From Cliona cf. orientalis (lineage: Eukaryota > Porifera > Demospongiae > Clionaida > Clionaidae): DNA of 64,000 nucleotides. The notes beneath the pieces were generated by a model. The model was not told the origin of the DNA. It worked only from the letters and a program-made list of their open reading frames with translations, and did not search any database. The position numbers were made by a program, and so were the translations under genes. Shown piece after piece: positions 46,111-58,625 of this stretch (positions within the stretch are counted from its first letter, which is position 1; each line of letters opens with the position of its first letter). The stretch spans positions 3,162,001 to 3,226,000 of the forward strand of contig OZ005697.1 in the NCBI GenBank assembly GCA_963930775.1, read 5' to 3'.

Positions 46111-49100
46111 CACAAGTAGAGAAAAAAGCGAACTTAAATAATTAAATAATGTTATTAAATAATCTAATTCATGGGGGGTTTGGGAGCACTCGGAGGGACA
46201 ATTTTTACATGGGCACGCAGAATGGGTCGAAACTAGAGATTCAGAGAACAGATTTTTGATTCACACCTTACATTAAAAGTTATGGCCCTTTGAAGTTTCC
46301 CCATATGTTTGTATAGGAAGCCATGCATTTGCAATATTTCCGCCCACACGGTACGTGAGGGGCGGGGCTACGCGTGCACATAGACTTGACGACCTTTACC
46401 GAATTTGGCCAGAATTGGAGTATAGGCAGCCCGCTTGCATTGTATGGCTCTACTAAGCATCCAGCTCAACTACGTCGTGGTTTCTGGACTATTTTTTTCT
46501 GCTTGTGTGGTCTCCTTGAAAATACACACTAAATAGTTAATTAAACACGAAGTAGAAAAAAAGAACAGAAATAATTCGTGGAGGAACTGGGAGCACTTGG
46601 GGACATAATTTTTACATGGGCACCGAATGGGTCAAAACACGAAATTTGATTGCAGGGAATTTTTATTCACGCCTTAGAATTAAAGTTATGGCACTTTAAA
46701 GTATTCCCATGTTTGTATAGGAAGCCATACATTTGCAATGTTTTCCGCCCACGCGCTACGTGAGGGGCGGGGCCATGCGCGCACATAAACGTGACGACCT
46801 TTACCAATTTTTTTGACAAAATAGAAATTTAGGCTGCCTGCTTGTATTGTATGGTTCTACTATGCATCCAGCTCGATTATATGTGACCTTCCATGACAAA
46901 ACCAACCATATTGCGCTGGCAACCGATTTTTAGTTAAGGCCACCATTACCATGTACAACCTTTGAACTATTGCTCCTGCAAATTTGAAGTCTCTAGCCCG
47001 TGTAGTCATGGAGATATGAGCCAAAATGTACCCAGATCGCCCGTAATAAAAATGTGCAGCAAGCACAATGAAACATTGCTACGTACGTTGCATGCATGTG
47101 GAAGTCCGTATACTTGCCGTTTATGCAAAGTACGTGGCCACGCCCACTAAGTCAAAGAGCCAGATGGTGGCCAAAACGGAAAGAAAGCAGCAGCCGGCGT
47201 TTCGATGGAAAAGTACGAAAAGACAGGCGTGTCTATAGATCGTTAGTACACAAAATCGAAGAAAGAAGTGTCTGGAGAGTTTTTTCTGTGCAGCTGCCGT
47301 GCTTGCCTACCTGCAACTATGGCAACGGCTCCGTATCATGGACGGTCAATGTTAGCTACACGGCCGACTTCTTCGAGCCATAACTCAGTAAGTATAGCGT
47401 TCTAGAAGCTACGAAGCAGATTTTTGTGTAGAGGAATGATTCCTCTATCGATCTATGCCAAAAAGTGAAAAATGATAATTATCACCTTGGGCAACTAAAT
47501 AGGCCTGTATCTCAGATTGATATTCAGCGCAATATGGTTGGTTTTGTCGTGGAAGGTCACATATGGTGGTTTTTGGACAATTTTTTTTCTGCTTAGTCTC
47601 CTTGTTACACACTAAGTAGAAAAAAAAGGAAAAAATAATTCGTGGGGGAACTGGGAACACTTGGGGATGTAATTTTTTACATGGGCACACAGAATGGGTC
47701 GAAAAATGAGATCTGATATGAGAAAATTTTGATTCACGCCTTAGAATTAAAGTTACGGCCCTTCAAAGTTTACCCATATGTTTGTATAGGGAAGCCATGT
47801 GTTTGCAATGTTTTGAGTCCCGGTGTGCGTTATTTAGAAAATTGCTTGTCCAGTACATGCATAGGCTACCATGCAGCTGGTATTGTATCCAGAGACTTGC
47901 TGAATGGATGAAGAATCAGCCACAATAGTAACTCCCGTTTTTGCTGAGAGGTAGGTGGGGTAATACAGCTATAATTTTACATTGTGTATGCATGGATGTG
48001 GGAAAGTACATCTAGTTCAGAAACATAACTAAAATTGTTTTGTGCTTTTCCCCTAGCCTTGTGTGTGTGCTGTGGTGATCTTGAGTACTAGTAGGAAGTA
48101 ATATGTTGCAGGCCAGGGCCCGGGCCACTGGTACTGAACCTCTCAACATTGATCATATACTCTGAGTTTTCTAGGCTCTATTAGGAGCATAGACAGCCTT
48201 GTTTCCGATTGTATGGGCATCCAGCTCAACTATGTGGTGGTCTCTGGACTGCTTAGTGTGTGCAGTCTCCTTGTTAAACACTAATTAAACACTAAGTAGA
48301 AAAAATTAAACACTAAGTAGAATAACTTTAATTAATTCAGGGGGTAATTGGGAGCACTTGGGGACATAATTTTTGTACCAGCGCGCAGAATGGATCAGAT
48401 GCAGATATTTGACCTTCAGGAATTTTGATTCACACCTTAGAATCAAAGTTACGGCCCTTTGAAGTTTCCCCATATGTTTGTACAGGGAAGCCACGCGTTT
48501 GCAATGTTTCCGCCCACGCACTACGTGAGGGGCGGGGCCACGCGCGCACATAAACGTGACGACCTTACCAACTTTTTGACAAAATTGAAATTTAGGCTGC
48601 CTGCTTGCATTGTATGGTTCCACTATGCATCCAGCTCGATTATATGGTGGTTTTTGGACAATTTTTTTTCTGCTTAGTGTTCTGGTCTCCTTGAAAAAAG
48701 AAATAATTCGTGGAGGAACTGGGAGCACTTGGACACATAATTTTTACATGGGCATGCAGAATGGATCAAAACTAGAGATTTGACGGCGGGAATTTTGATT
48801 CACACCTTAGAATTAGTTACGGCCCTTTGAAGTTACCCATGTTTGTATAGGAAGCCATGCATTTGCAATGTTTTCCGCCCACGCGCTACGTGAGGGGCGG
48901 GGCCACGCGCGCACATTAACGTGACGACCATTACCCACTTTGGTCAAAATTGATGTATAGGGTGCCTGCTTGCATTGTATGGTTCTACTAAGCATCCAGC
49001 TCAACTATGTGGTGGTTTTGGACAATTTTTTTCTGCTTAGTGTTCTGGTCTCCTTGAAAAAAACATAAAATGAAATATAATTCACTGGGGGGATTGGGAG

Positions 49101-49405
49101 CACTTGGGGAGATAATTTTTACATGGGCACGCAGAATGAGTCGAAATTAAAAAATTGATGGCGGGAAATTTTGATTCACACCTTAGAATTAGAGATATGG
49201 CACTTTAAAGCCCTCCATATGTTTGTATAGGAAGCCATGTTTGCCCATAAAAAATATTACGGGCGTGCGGGGTACGTTGACGACCCTTTACCAAACATTG
49301 TATATGTTGCTCTTTTGATGCTTGCATTGTATGGCTCTACTATGCATCCAACTCGACTATTATGGTGGTTTTTGGACCATTTTTTTCCGCTTAGTGTGTG
49401 GTCCC
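46111..49405 (+). repeat. Array of about seven family C units
   Basis: Full or partial units start near 46111, 46540, 47610, 48285, 48690 and 49060, with a tail piece at 48205-48250. Units share TTTTACATGGGCACGCAG, CATATGTTTGTATAGG, GTGAGGGGCGGGGCCA and the CTGCTTAGTG end. The unit at 46540 is split by the element 46883-47560, and the one at 47610 is truncated near 47815. Confidence 0.8.
46883..47560. mobile_element. GTGAC-type MITE, family G (678 bp)
   Basis: Ends GTGACCTTCCATGACAAAAC and the complement of GTGACCTTCCACGACAAAAC, matching over about 36 bp. It is flanked by ATAT at 46879-46882 and 47561-47564 and interrupts a family C unit that reads through when it is removed. Confidence 0.88.
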
Positions 49406-49409
49406 CTTG

Positions 49410-50567
49410 GAAAAAAGCTAATTAGGCCTAATTAAGCATGTGGGCGTGTTCCAGGCACTGTGTGCAGTGTGTGCGGGTGCATTAATGCAGGTTTTGTTGC
49501 TTCCGATTGGGCGTGGCTTCACAGGCCAGTGCTTGGACATCGGGGCCTAGGACTTGGCCACGGCGGTAGGTGGGCATGTCCCGGATGCGTTGGTGACCTT
49601 TGAACCCCTCGAGGAGGCTTTGGGAGCGTGGCAGGAGGTCAAAGGTGAGGCCATGTCAGTTAATGAGGCACTGTACGCCAGTGTGATCGAGGGGACTGTA
49701 CAGCTGGACGGAAGCTGACGATGGTTTGAAGTGGATGTGGTTGCGATGACGTGTTGTTACCCCGCCCATACAGGAAACGAGGTGAGCTCTTGTGTGGGCG
49801 GTGTGGCAGAACGGCCTTGAAGTGTTTGTGTGTGTTTTGGCCTTGAGGAAGCTGTGTGTTTTAATTGGGATTGATTGTGGGCTTCCGGTGGACATCCGGT
49901 GGCCAGTCGGCACTTGATTGAGAATGGTGGTCCTTGAGGCACAGGGTGGTGCTGTTTTGGGCGTGGCCTGGCCCCTCTCTTCCGGCTCGGCTTCCGGTCC
50001 ATTGAGAATATTAAATGAACACTTCCGGCTCTAGCAGCCACACCCCTGACACCTTGACAATTAAAAGGACGTGTCACACAACATTCACCTCACTAATGAC
50101 CTTGATGTGGTTTAGGTGTCATATTCCCCACCTCATGCCCACGTACTTTAATGGTACCTTTATGTGATAGCTAATTCTCTTTGTCAATGAGTGAAATGTG
50201 ATTTAGCCATAATAATTATAGCTATAATTATCTATGTATTCATAAAGCAGAGTAAAACACTACCAAATAAAATTATAGGGTGCGATTGAGTGAGTTCACT
50301 CCCATGTATATGGTATCTAGATACTCTCCTTCAGATGGACAAACTGAAGAGGCATCTTTTGATGATGAAGACTTAGAAAGTATAAATTAGCTACAATAGC
50401 ATCCAAGTGAGAGAATGTACCGGTATCTATAGTCACAGAGTCATGATTACTATCAACTCTAAAACAGTACTTGAAAATTATTGATATCTATAAGTCAATG
50501 GTGATCAATTTCTACCCTTATCACTCTGAACACAAAGTTGTACTGCAGAAATTATCCTGACATGCTT
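49410..50567. other. Unassigned GC-rich and AT-rich sequence
   Basis: 49440-50080 is GC-rich without motifs. Near 50320-50389 a + strand frame ends TEEASFDDEDLESIN before a stop, like an acidic protein C-terminus; I cannot place it. Confidence 0.35.
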
Positions 50568-51157
50568 TACAAAGAACTCTAACTCGTGCACATAGTGAGC
50601 TCCCGGCCTACCATTCTATTAGCACAAGCCCAGAGTAGCTGTCGCGGCTGCAGGATAGCCCCATGCACCCAGCACTACAGCCACACCCACAGCAAGCGAG
50701 GATTCAGAACGCACTTAAAAACCCACCTGAGTCTGGATTCAGTGGCTATATACAAGGGAGCATTTTACACCAGGTCAAAGTTCACACTTAAAGTTTTAGC
50801 AGAGTATGGATATGCATTCTTATTATTATGGGAGAATTTTAAGTGAGGTCAAAGGTCACATGTAAATCTTTGCTCCAGTTACTGTTAGCCATCAGTATTA
50901 CATGGCATGATTTTACACCACTTCATTACCTGTGGTGGCAACTGGTGTAAAATCGTCGCTTATATATAGCGGAGGTAAGTTATATGGGAGAATTTTACAT
51001 GAGTAAGCCCCTTAATTTTGATGTGGTGTAAAATCCTCCCTTATGTTATGCTTGGCATACAATAAATACTCAGAATTTTACACTAATTTTGCTGGTATAA
51101 AATCGTCCCATGATATAAAACTCTATTTTATACTAACTTCTACAGGACCCAGAGGGG

Positions 51158-52530
51158 CATGAGTGACGCTGAGAGTGAAACTGAGGCAGCAAGGCAACGC
51201 GCCGATTAGCAAGAAAACGAACTCAGTGCTGCAGCGCTACAGGCAGAACTTGATAAGCTAAGGGCGCTGGAGACGTTGAGAGAAAAGTTTGACGAAGAAC
51301 GCGAGAAGTTGAGGGATGATCGCGCTCAAGATGGAGCACGATTCTCGGAGTGGAAAGCTATGGCAGACGCGGAAAAAGAGGAACTTACACAGCAGGTACG
51401 GCAGCTAAAAGAACTGGAGAAGGCCAGAAGTAAGCCTATATCCAGATCTAGATCCGGCAGCAGTAGCGAAGGCCACACCCCCGAGGATACGGACGGGCGC
51501 GGGCCCCCAACGGAGCCAGCTCGCAGCGGCCACACCCCCGATACCGGCGATGGATACGCCCCCGATGCGCGTGATGGCCACACCCACGACGATGATGTCA
51601 CCCCTCCAGGTGATGCTGATGCCACTGCTGATGCCACTGCTAGTACTGGTGCTGGTGCTGGTGAGCCTACTACAACCACTGGAAGCAACCGGAGAGACCT
51701 CTGCTACAACAGAAGCAGGCATAATGCAGGCTACTAGAAGCCCAGAGACAGATGATGACGGTGCAAGTACAGGCAATGGCAGCTAGCCCAGAGTTTTCCC
51801 CCACTCGACAAGTTCACGGGTGAGGACTGTAACACTGATGAAGGTAGTTTCGAACGCTGGATTGAACGTTTCGAGGAGAGAGCGAAGATAGCCGGTTAAA
51901 GGACAGAGCAAAAGCTACTACAGTTGAAAGCACACCTCAAGAAGACGGCTGAGCACGCATTTCGCATGATGCCAGATGAAGAGAAGCTGACTACAATTTG
52001 GCTGTGAAGTCACTCTGCCAGAGGTTCCCCCTCCTCAACATTGAAGAACTTCGTGGGCTGGAATTCCACCAGCTCGTCCAAGAGAAGCAGACCGTGGAAC
52101 AACTCGGCATGGAATTGTAGAAGTTAGCCCGTAAAACGTTCCTTAAGATGGACTTGAAGGAATTCAATCGCTTCCTCAAGGGGCGTTTCTACCAAGCACT
52201 GCTGCCTAAGTGGCAATGTAAACGGCGAGCACCAAAGGCCTCCAAGAGTTTTGAGGACCTGTTTGCAAGAGCGCGTACGTTTGAGAGGCACGAGCAACAG
52301 TTTAGTGCCAACTCTGCTACTCGCAGTGACACCAGTCAAAAAGGAGAAAAGAAGCGCAACAAGGATGAATCCCAAAGCAAACCACAAGCGAATAATGAGC
52401 TGAAGAGCGAAGCTGCTACAAGCCAGAGTAAAAAGAGACGAGGAGAGTGCTACAATTGCCATGAGTGAGGGCACATAGCTAAGTACTGCCCCAAAGCAAA
52501 AGAATCTCCAGGATGATCCAACAACAGCAA
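51158..52530 (+). pseudogene. gypsy gag, main part
   Basis: The frame from ATG 51158 has TAG at 51206, then a coiled coil (EELTQQVRQLKELEKARSK) and a low-complexity Gly/Asp/Pro region. A retrotransposon gag core lies at 51790-52290 (FERWIERFEERAKIAG, stops in place of residues near 51895 and 52004). A CCHC zinc knuckle near 52448-52490 reads CYNCHE, stop, GHIAKYCP, so TGA falls inside it. Several frameshifts and stops make it non-functional. Confidence 0.85.
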
Positions 52531-52537
52531 CGTCTCC

Positions 52538-55500
52538 ATGTTGACGATGGAAGTGCTGGAGAACCTATCAGTAGAGCAGCTGGAACAGATATTGGCTAAA
52601 AGTAAACTGCAAGCAGAAAAGAAATTGCTGGAAGGAGAGGCAGCCAACGTCAATGCACTAAAGGGCGAAAGTATCTCCACGTTGACTGCAGTTGACCCTG
52701 TACTCCATTTGGATATTGAGATTGAAGGAGTTCCGGTCAAAGCTGTTGTTGACTCGGGAGCTCAATCTACAGCGATCTCACGTGATTTATTGCACCAAGT
52801 GAACAGATGCATGAGAGAGCAAGGTCGTTTGTCGCCTACGTTGGAGTTACCGAGTATCACCCTCTATGGTAAAGGTGGCAGAGACAGTAGCAAGTTGTGT
52901 ATCACAGCCCAGACAGACCTACAACTATCAGTGGATGGTATGACCGTGATTGCTCCTGTCTTTGTCCAGCCGTCAAATAGCATACCTTGTCTGCTAGGCA
53001 CAAATGTCCTACCTGAATTGGGAGTGAGGATCGTGAGAGCCAATGCATGGGCAGCCGCTGGGTGAGCCATCCCTAGTGAGGGGAGTTCCCATGTTGTCAC
53101 GAGTCTGTATTGTTCAGTCGACCTACATACCCAGCCGCCGAGCAACCTTTATCGAAGCTGAGATGCAACACCCACTCATCGGTAGTGACACAGTGGTGTT
53201 TGAGCCTGATCAGACGGAATTGGATGCAATTGGACGTACTGCTGATGATTGTTTGTTGACGAGGAGACCAGACGGACACTTGTGGATTCCAATCAAAAAC
53301 AGTGCCTCTGTGTGCACTCAATTAGTGCCAGGAACGTGCATTGGTACTATCTCTAGTGTTATAAACACCCCCGAAGGTGCTGAGTCAACACCTATTGTCC
53401 CAGAATCACAATGCCTTAGTGTCAATGCCAAGTCTCCTGAGTGAATAGACCAGTTATTTGAGGCCCTCAAGTTGACGCGAGGATCTCTTGATGCTAAACA
53501 GTTTACCCATCTGAAGAAGCTAATAGCGAGCAATGCTGATGTGTTTGCACTCGACGATACTGAGTTGGGACACACCAACTTAGTCCAACACCACATAGAC
53601 ACCAGTGACCACTGGTTGCTTGATAGGTGGGTGGTCACTGGTGTACCCTTTATATACAGAGATAGGATTGCCAAGATGGTTGCCAGTATGGAGGAACAAG
53701 GTGTTGTTGAATCGTCAACCAGCCTCTGGGCTAGCCCAGTCGTGTTGGTACCCAAGAAAGACGGCCAGTATAGGTTTTGCATTGACTATCGTCGCCTTAA
53801 CTGCGTTACACGAAAAGATGTGTACCCTCTACCGAGGATTGATGACATTTTGGATACACTTGGTGGAATGAAATTCTTCTCTTCGCTAGACTTCGCATCC
53901 GGGTACTGGTAGATTGGTATGGATGACGAATTGAGAGTCAGGTCCGCTTTCATTACACACCGAGGACTATAGAGTTCACACGTATGCCTTTTGGAATGTG
54001 CAATGCCTCCGCAACGTTCCAGCGATTGATGGAATGTGTACTCTCTGGACTGATTTGGAAGTCTTTGTTTTGCATACATCGATGATGTGCTAGTCGGCTC
54101 ACTTACCTTCAACGACCACCTAGACCATTTGCAGGAAGTGTTTTCCAGGCTGCACAAGGCTGGCGTATGTTTGAAGGCCAGGAAGTGCTTGTTTTTGAGG
54201 GAAGAGGTGCCCTACTTAGGCCAAATCGTGACCAAACACGGAATCAAGCCGGACCCCGGAAAGATTCGTACTGTTAAGCAGTATCCCGTTCCTGTCGACG
54301 CTACTCAAGTCCGACAATTTTTAGAGCTTACATCGTACTACCGCCGGTTTGTACCGCAGTTCTTGAGAATCGCAGCCCCACTTCATTTGCTACTCAAGAA
54401 GGACGCCACTTTTCAATGGACTAACTCGTGTCAGGAAGCATTCGAGCGCCTGAAGGAGTTGCTGGTTAGTAGTCCTGTGCTCGCGTATCCACAGTTGCAT
54501 TCAGAACACCCCTTCATCATGGAGACGGATGCTAGCGCCAGAGGATTTGGAGCTGTGTTGGCCCAAAAGCAGGCAGACGGTCAAGTCCACTCTATAGCTT
54601 TTGCATCCCATTCTTTGACAGTTCCCAAGCGCAATTACGCCATAACGGAATTGGAAACTCTTGGATTGGTGTGGGCACTGAAGATATTCTGCGCTTACTT
54701 GCTCGGACACCGTTGCATCGTCTTCACCGATCATGCCGCTTGTACGTCACTGCTCATGAATCAGCATCCCTCACCCAAGCTCGCCAGATGGAGCATGACT
54801 ATCCAGGAGCTGGATCTTGACATTGATCACCGCTCTGGCAAGAGTAATCTTGTCGCCAACGCACTTTCCAGGAACCCACTTCCGACTGCTGAAGTGCTTC
54901 AGATCGACGTTGGCACCAGTGATGCAGAGACAGGATGAAGAACTATATAGCGCCCATATTCTGTTTTCTGGAAGATGGAGTTGTCCCCAGTGATGATTGC
55001 CGTGTGAAGAGACTTGCGCTGGAGAAATCGTCTTTCGAAGTGATAGACTGAGTACTCTACCACAAGAACCCTAGTATTCTCGGTGTGTGGTGGATTGTCG
55101 TGCCGAAAGTTTTGAGAGAGACTCTGCTCAAAGAATCACACAGTGGCAAGTTTGCTGGCCACTTCGCTGAGCGGAAGCTGTACGCGACTCTGAGAACCAA
55201 GTATTGGTGGGACAAGATGCGATCAGATGTACGCAAACACTGTAGGAGTTGCCTGACCTGTGCGTCTTGCAAGGGCCCTGGGAGAGCTCCACGTCCGAAG
55301 TTGCAACCGATCCCAGTGGGCGGCCCCTTTCACCGCGTCAGTGTTGACGTCCTAAAACTTCCTCTGTCACACGAAGGTAAACAGTACACCGTGGTTTTTA
55401 TGGACAACCTGATGAAATGCCCGGAAGTCTTTGCAGTGCCCGCCCAGAAGGCCGAAACGATAGCCCGACTGTTTATGGAGCACATGATAGTGAGGCATGG

Positions 55501-56330
55501 AGTTCCCGATCACTTTCTTTCCGACCGTGGAACTAATTTCCTATCTTCCCTAGTGCAGGAGGTCTGCAAGCTTGTGGGTACGATCAAGCTAAACACATCT
55601 GGCTACCACCCGCAGTGTGATGGCCTTGTGGAGAAGTTTAACAGCACCCTATTGAATATGCTATCTAAAAGTGTCAGTAAGTATGGTCGTGATTGGGATC
55701 AGCATTTACCGTATCTTCTGTTCACGTACAGAGTAGCTGTGCAAGAATCGACACAAATGTCGCCTTTTACCTGCTGTACCGTCGAGAGCCGCGAATTCCA
55801 ACGGAGACTGCATTGAACCAACCTCGTACTGTGTACCAGATTGATTTTCCTGATTATTGTTCGGAGCTAGTTGCACACCTATCCGATGCGTGGGGCTTGG
55901 CTCATCAGAATATCAAGAAAGCTCAAAGTAAACAAAAGGCCCAATACAACAAGCGTTGCAGGACACCAGCAATCAAGGTTGGAGACAAAGTTATGGTGTA
56001 CTTCCCTGATCCGGTGAAGGGAAAGCGTGGAAGCTGACCCGGCCTTACCATGGCCCCTATGAAGTGCTAGCGCTGACTCCGACGAACACTGAGGTACGTC
56101 TTGCAAGCTCTCCCCAGGATGGAGCGATCTTTGTTGCGTTAGGACGCATCCGTATTTGTCCGGAAGAAATGTCTGACGAAACTTGGACTGGACTGAAACC
56201 AGCTAAAACTAAATGGAGCTCTAAGAAGAAGGAGCCTCATACCAGAAAAGTAGACAAATCCACTGAGTCACAAAATCGTGAATACACTGGGCGGATAACC
56301 AGGTACATGGCTCGTAATCGTCAGAACTGA
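52538..56330 (+). pseudogene. gypsy pol (protease, RT, RNase H, integrase)
   Basis: Order: aspartic protease with VDSGAQST (about 52748); RT from 53472 with WASPVVLVPKKDGQYRFCID, LPRIDDILD and YIDDVLVGS (near 54075, across a frameshift); RNase H with METDASARGFGAVLAQK and DHRSGKSNLVANALSR; integrase with an HHCC finger (HSGKFAGH, CRSCLTCASC), then the DVLKL, LSDRGTNF and GLVEKFNST catalytic motifs; then a C-terminal KVGDKVMVYFPD region and a basic tail ending 56330. Frameshifts fall near 53050, 53940-54080, 55780 and 56035, with stops at 53442, 53911 and 54936. The order RT-RH-INT marks it as Ty3/gypsy rather than Ty1/copia. Confidence 0.93.
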
Positions 56331-56440
56331 ACTCAGTCATGTCATGCTATTGATTTTTGTACATGTATGTTGTAGTTACCTTATTAAATTTTAGTTATTG
56401 TATCAGTCATTACTTTTAGTTCGAGGGCAAACTATCCTCT

Positions 56441-56453
56441 AAGGCAGGGGATG
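56441..56453 (+). other. Polypurine tract of the gypsy element
   Basis: AAGGCAGGGGATG lies immediately before the 3' LTR, the usual plus-strand primer site. Confidence 0.65.
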
Positions 56454-56640
56454 TGTAAGATCATGGTTTTGCATTATTCATGATTATTATGGTGTTGTGC
56501 TCACGTGATTCGATTTATCTCTACCATGTGCTTTTTGTGATCACTACGATTTTCGGTGAGCTGTTATTCTCTGTATTTTCTCCTTCTCTATAATGAAATA
56601 TAACTAACTATACTAACTACTAAAGACCCTGGTAGTTACA
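56454..56640 (+). repeat. 3' LTR of the gypsy element
   Basis: 187 bp, begins TGTAAGATCATG and ends GGTAGTTACA; partner of 37812-37997. Confidence 0.92.
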
Positions 56641-56737
56641 CTTCAAAAATCTCACACGCAATAGTGGTAGTATTATGTTCAGTGGGGACTGTGCAAGAGA
56701 GCTATAATTATATAGCTATATTATGAGTGCCCATGTG

Positions 56738-57365
56738 CCCTTAAGGTACCATTAAAGTGCGTGGGCGTGAGCGTGAAGATTGCCTACTTCAATTAGCGAA
56801 TCATGAGGGGGCGTGACCGAAGAGGCCATACGAGTGCTTTTGGTCGAAGGTGGACGTGTCCAGAAACACCCAGGGATGATTATGCGCGTAATTAGCGACC
56901 GGAAGTGGCCCCTGAAGAAAAGGCCGGTAATTGCCAACATCAAAGCAAGATCAAAGCATTCTTTCTTAACTATTAACCACAACGACTTAAAAATTAACAC
57001 ACTAAGTAGAAAAAAAGAAAAAAAGGAATAGGGAAGAAGAAAAGTCTTAGCGGTCTATGAAGCATATTATGCCACAAATTTTATATGGGCACGCAGAATG
57101 GGTCGAAACTAGCGATTTGATCTTGGGGAATTTTGATTCATACCTTAGAATTAAAGGTACGGCCCTTTGAAGTTATCCCATATGTTTGTATAGGAAGCCA
57201 TGCATTTGCAATGTTTTCCGCCCACGTGCGCACATCAACGTGACGACCATTACCCACTTCACTCAAAATTGATGTATAAGCTGCCTGCTTGCATTGTATG
57301 GCTCTGCTATGCATCCAGCTCGATAATATGGTGGTTTTTGGACAATTTTTTCTGCTTAGTGTCTG
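56738..57365 (+). repeat. Repeat F, copy 2, with one family C unit
   Basis: F at about 56738-57000 continues into a C unit (AACACACTAAGTAGAAAAAA to CTGCTTAGTG near 57361). Same order and strand as at 45.9 kb. Confidence 0.75.
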
Positions 57366-58089
57366 AAAAAAAAAGCAAAAGAGTGGTGTTGTAGGCGATG
57401 TATGTGTTAGTAGTATTGTCTCATGACTTGATTACTTTGCTTGCATTCTCTCTCTGGGCTGCATTTGAGCTGCATCTTGAGCAACCTGTTTGCAGAGATC
57501 GATAATTCGGGCGTGGCTCGTTCGGTTTCCCGGCAACAACCGCAGCCTGGTCGACCCTGTACCTAACGAAGGCTTGCTGGGTGAGCTCATGAATTTTCTG
57601 TGACCGAAAGGGATAACTAGAGTTACACTTCGTGTAGCAGTCCTCGCTCAGTGAGCCACTATGCCAACCAATATCCTGTATTGAACTTCCTGCTTATGCA
57701 TGATGAATTTGTATGTTTTTAGGGTTCCCGGGATCCCCCGCCTTCCGTGTACAGTGGAACCCCTCTTAACGGCCACCCCTGATGGGCGGCCGCCCTGTCT
57801 ATAACGGCCACTCACCTTGGTCCCGATTGCATCTCCATATAAGATAGTACTTAAGAAACCCCTGGTTGGCGGCCACCCCTCTACTCCGTACAACGGCCAC
57901 GTATTGTGGCCCCAAATGATGCTCACCAATACGTATTGACCTCGCACTACGGCCAGCTCCACCCACTTTAGCCAAGGTAAAGGTCGTCACCGGCCAGCTC
58001 CACCCACTTTAACGATCATTAGTGCGCATGATCTCATACTACGGCCAGCTCCACCTACTTTTTTATTAATAATCATCAGTCAGTACAGT

Positions 58090-58488
58090 TTACAATAGGC
58101 CATCTGAGATTAGCTTATGTACTATAGTTTTCAGTCGCTCGATGTATAATGTAGATCCGTAAAAGTGGTATTTGCATGGAATTTCCAAGCCATAGCCAGC
58201 ACCACGGTTGACACGATTTCCAGTCACCTCAACAAGTCCTTTGTTTGAAGCTCTCTTCAAAAAGGCTGACGCAACAGGAGCAAGGTTGAATGGAATATGT
58301 CCAACAATTTCGCCACATTTCTTGACGGCCACAGCACACTTGTCCTCTGGATTAGTTGGCTCTCTTTCCAAGGGCAAAACTTCTCCAACCCACGGGTCCC
58401 ACCGCTCCATATAGGCATGATAGCCTCTGATAAAGGAGTCGAAACTGAAATTGTCGATCTCAGTGCTTGCAATAGGCTGGCTAGCCAT
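58090..58488 (-). CDS. HIRAN-like accessory protein in a Tigger element
   Basis: 132 codons, intact, ATG at 58488. Residues about 20-110 fit a HIRAN-type domain: FIRGYHAYMERWDPWVGEVL, EREPTNPEDKCAVAVKKCGE, IVGHIPFNLAPVASAFLKR, then GYGLEIPCKYHFYG. HIRAN domains bind DNA ends or stalled forks in proteins such as HLTF; here it stands alone. Its start lies 137 bp from the divergent transposase start, so both may share a promoter. It is inside the terminal repeats and therefore moved with the element. It could help transposition or target choice, but this is inference. A related remnant lies at 18732-19103 next to another pogo remnant. Confidence 0.7.
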   Translation of the reverse strand: MASQPIASTEIDNFSFDSFIRGYHAYMERWDPWVGEVLPLEREPTNPEDKCAVAVKKCGEIVGHIPFNLAPVASAFLKRASNKGLVEVTGNRVNRGAGYGLEIPCKYHFYGSTLYIERLKTIVHKLISDGLL

Positions 58489-58625
58489 TATCCTTTCAAT
58501 TCAAACTTCTCCCACGGTCAAAGCTCACCGGCTGAGCGAAGGTCAGTGATTATGCAGCGTGGTGGGCACTATTAAAAAGAACCACGTGGCTAGGCGGGCT
58601 ACCTGACATACCCGGCAAAAGCAGC
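58489..58625. promoter_or_regulatory. Likely shared divergent promoter of the Tigger element genes
   Basis: A 137-bp gap between two divergent start codons. No TATA box or other element was identified; the role is inferred from layout only. Confidence 0.4.

Larger units (their letters stand above)
38221..51139. mobile_element. 12.9-kb insertion with long inverted repeats in gypsy gag
   Basis: Left arm about 38221-38495 and right arm about 50568-51139 are inverted copies. Both contain TAGAGTTTTATA, CATGGGACGATTTTA and, further in, CTAATAGAATGGTAGG and ACGAGTTAGAGTTC. CTAC at 38217-38220 and 51140-51143 may be the target duplication. The left arm has three copies of a roughly 40-bp subrepeat around GGGACGATTTTACACCA; the right arm has about 300 bp of extra related sequence. 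No transposase of its own was found. It carries the DIRS element, a hAT-like MITE, repeat F and the C array. Confidence 0.7.
37812..56640 (+). mobile_element. Ty3/gypsy LTR retrotransposon, split by a 12.9-kb insertion
   Basis: LTRs at 37812-37997 and 56454-56640 both begin TGTAAGATCATG and end GGTAGTTACA. Flanking CTTC at 37808-37811 and 56641-56644 shows that both ends belong to one insertion. Internal parts are 37998-38220 and 51144-56453, carrying gag, protease, reverse transcriptase, RNase H and integrase, all with stops or shifts. The LTRs differ by several substitutions and small indels, so the insertion is old. Confidence 0.93.

Noticed and set aside
38221..51139. Inverted arms as DIRS terminal repeats
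   Set aside because: The DIRS genes end by 43.5 kb, about 7 kb before the right arm, and DIRS elements leave no target duplication.
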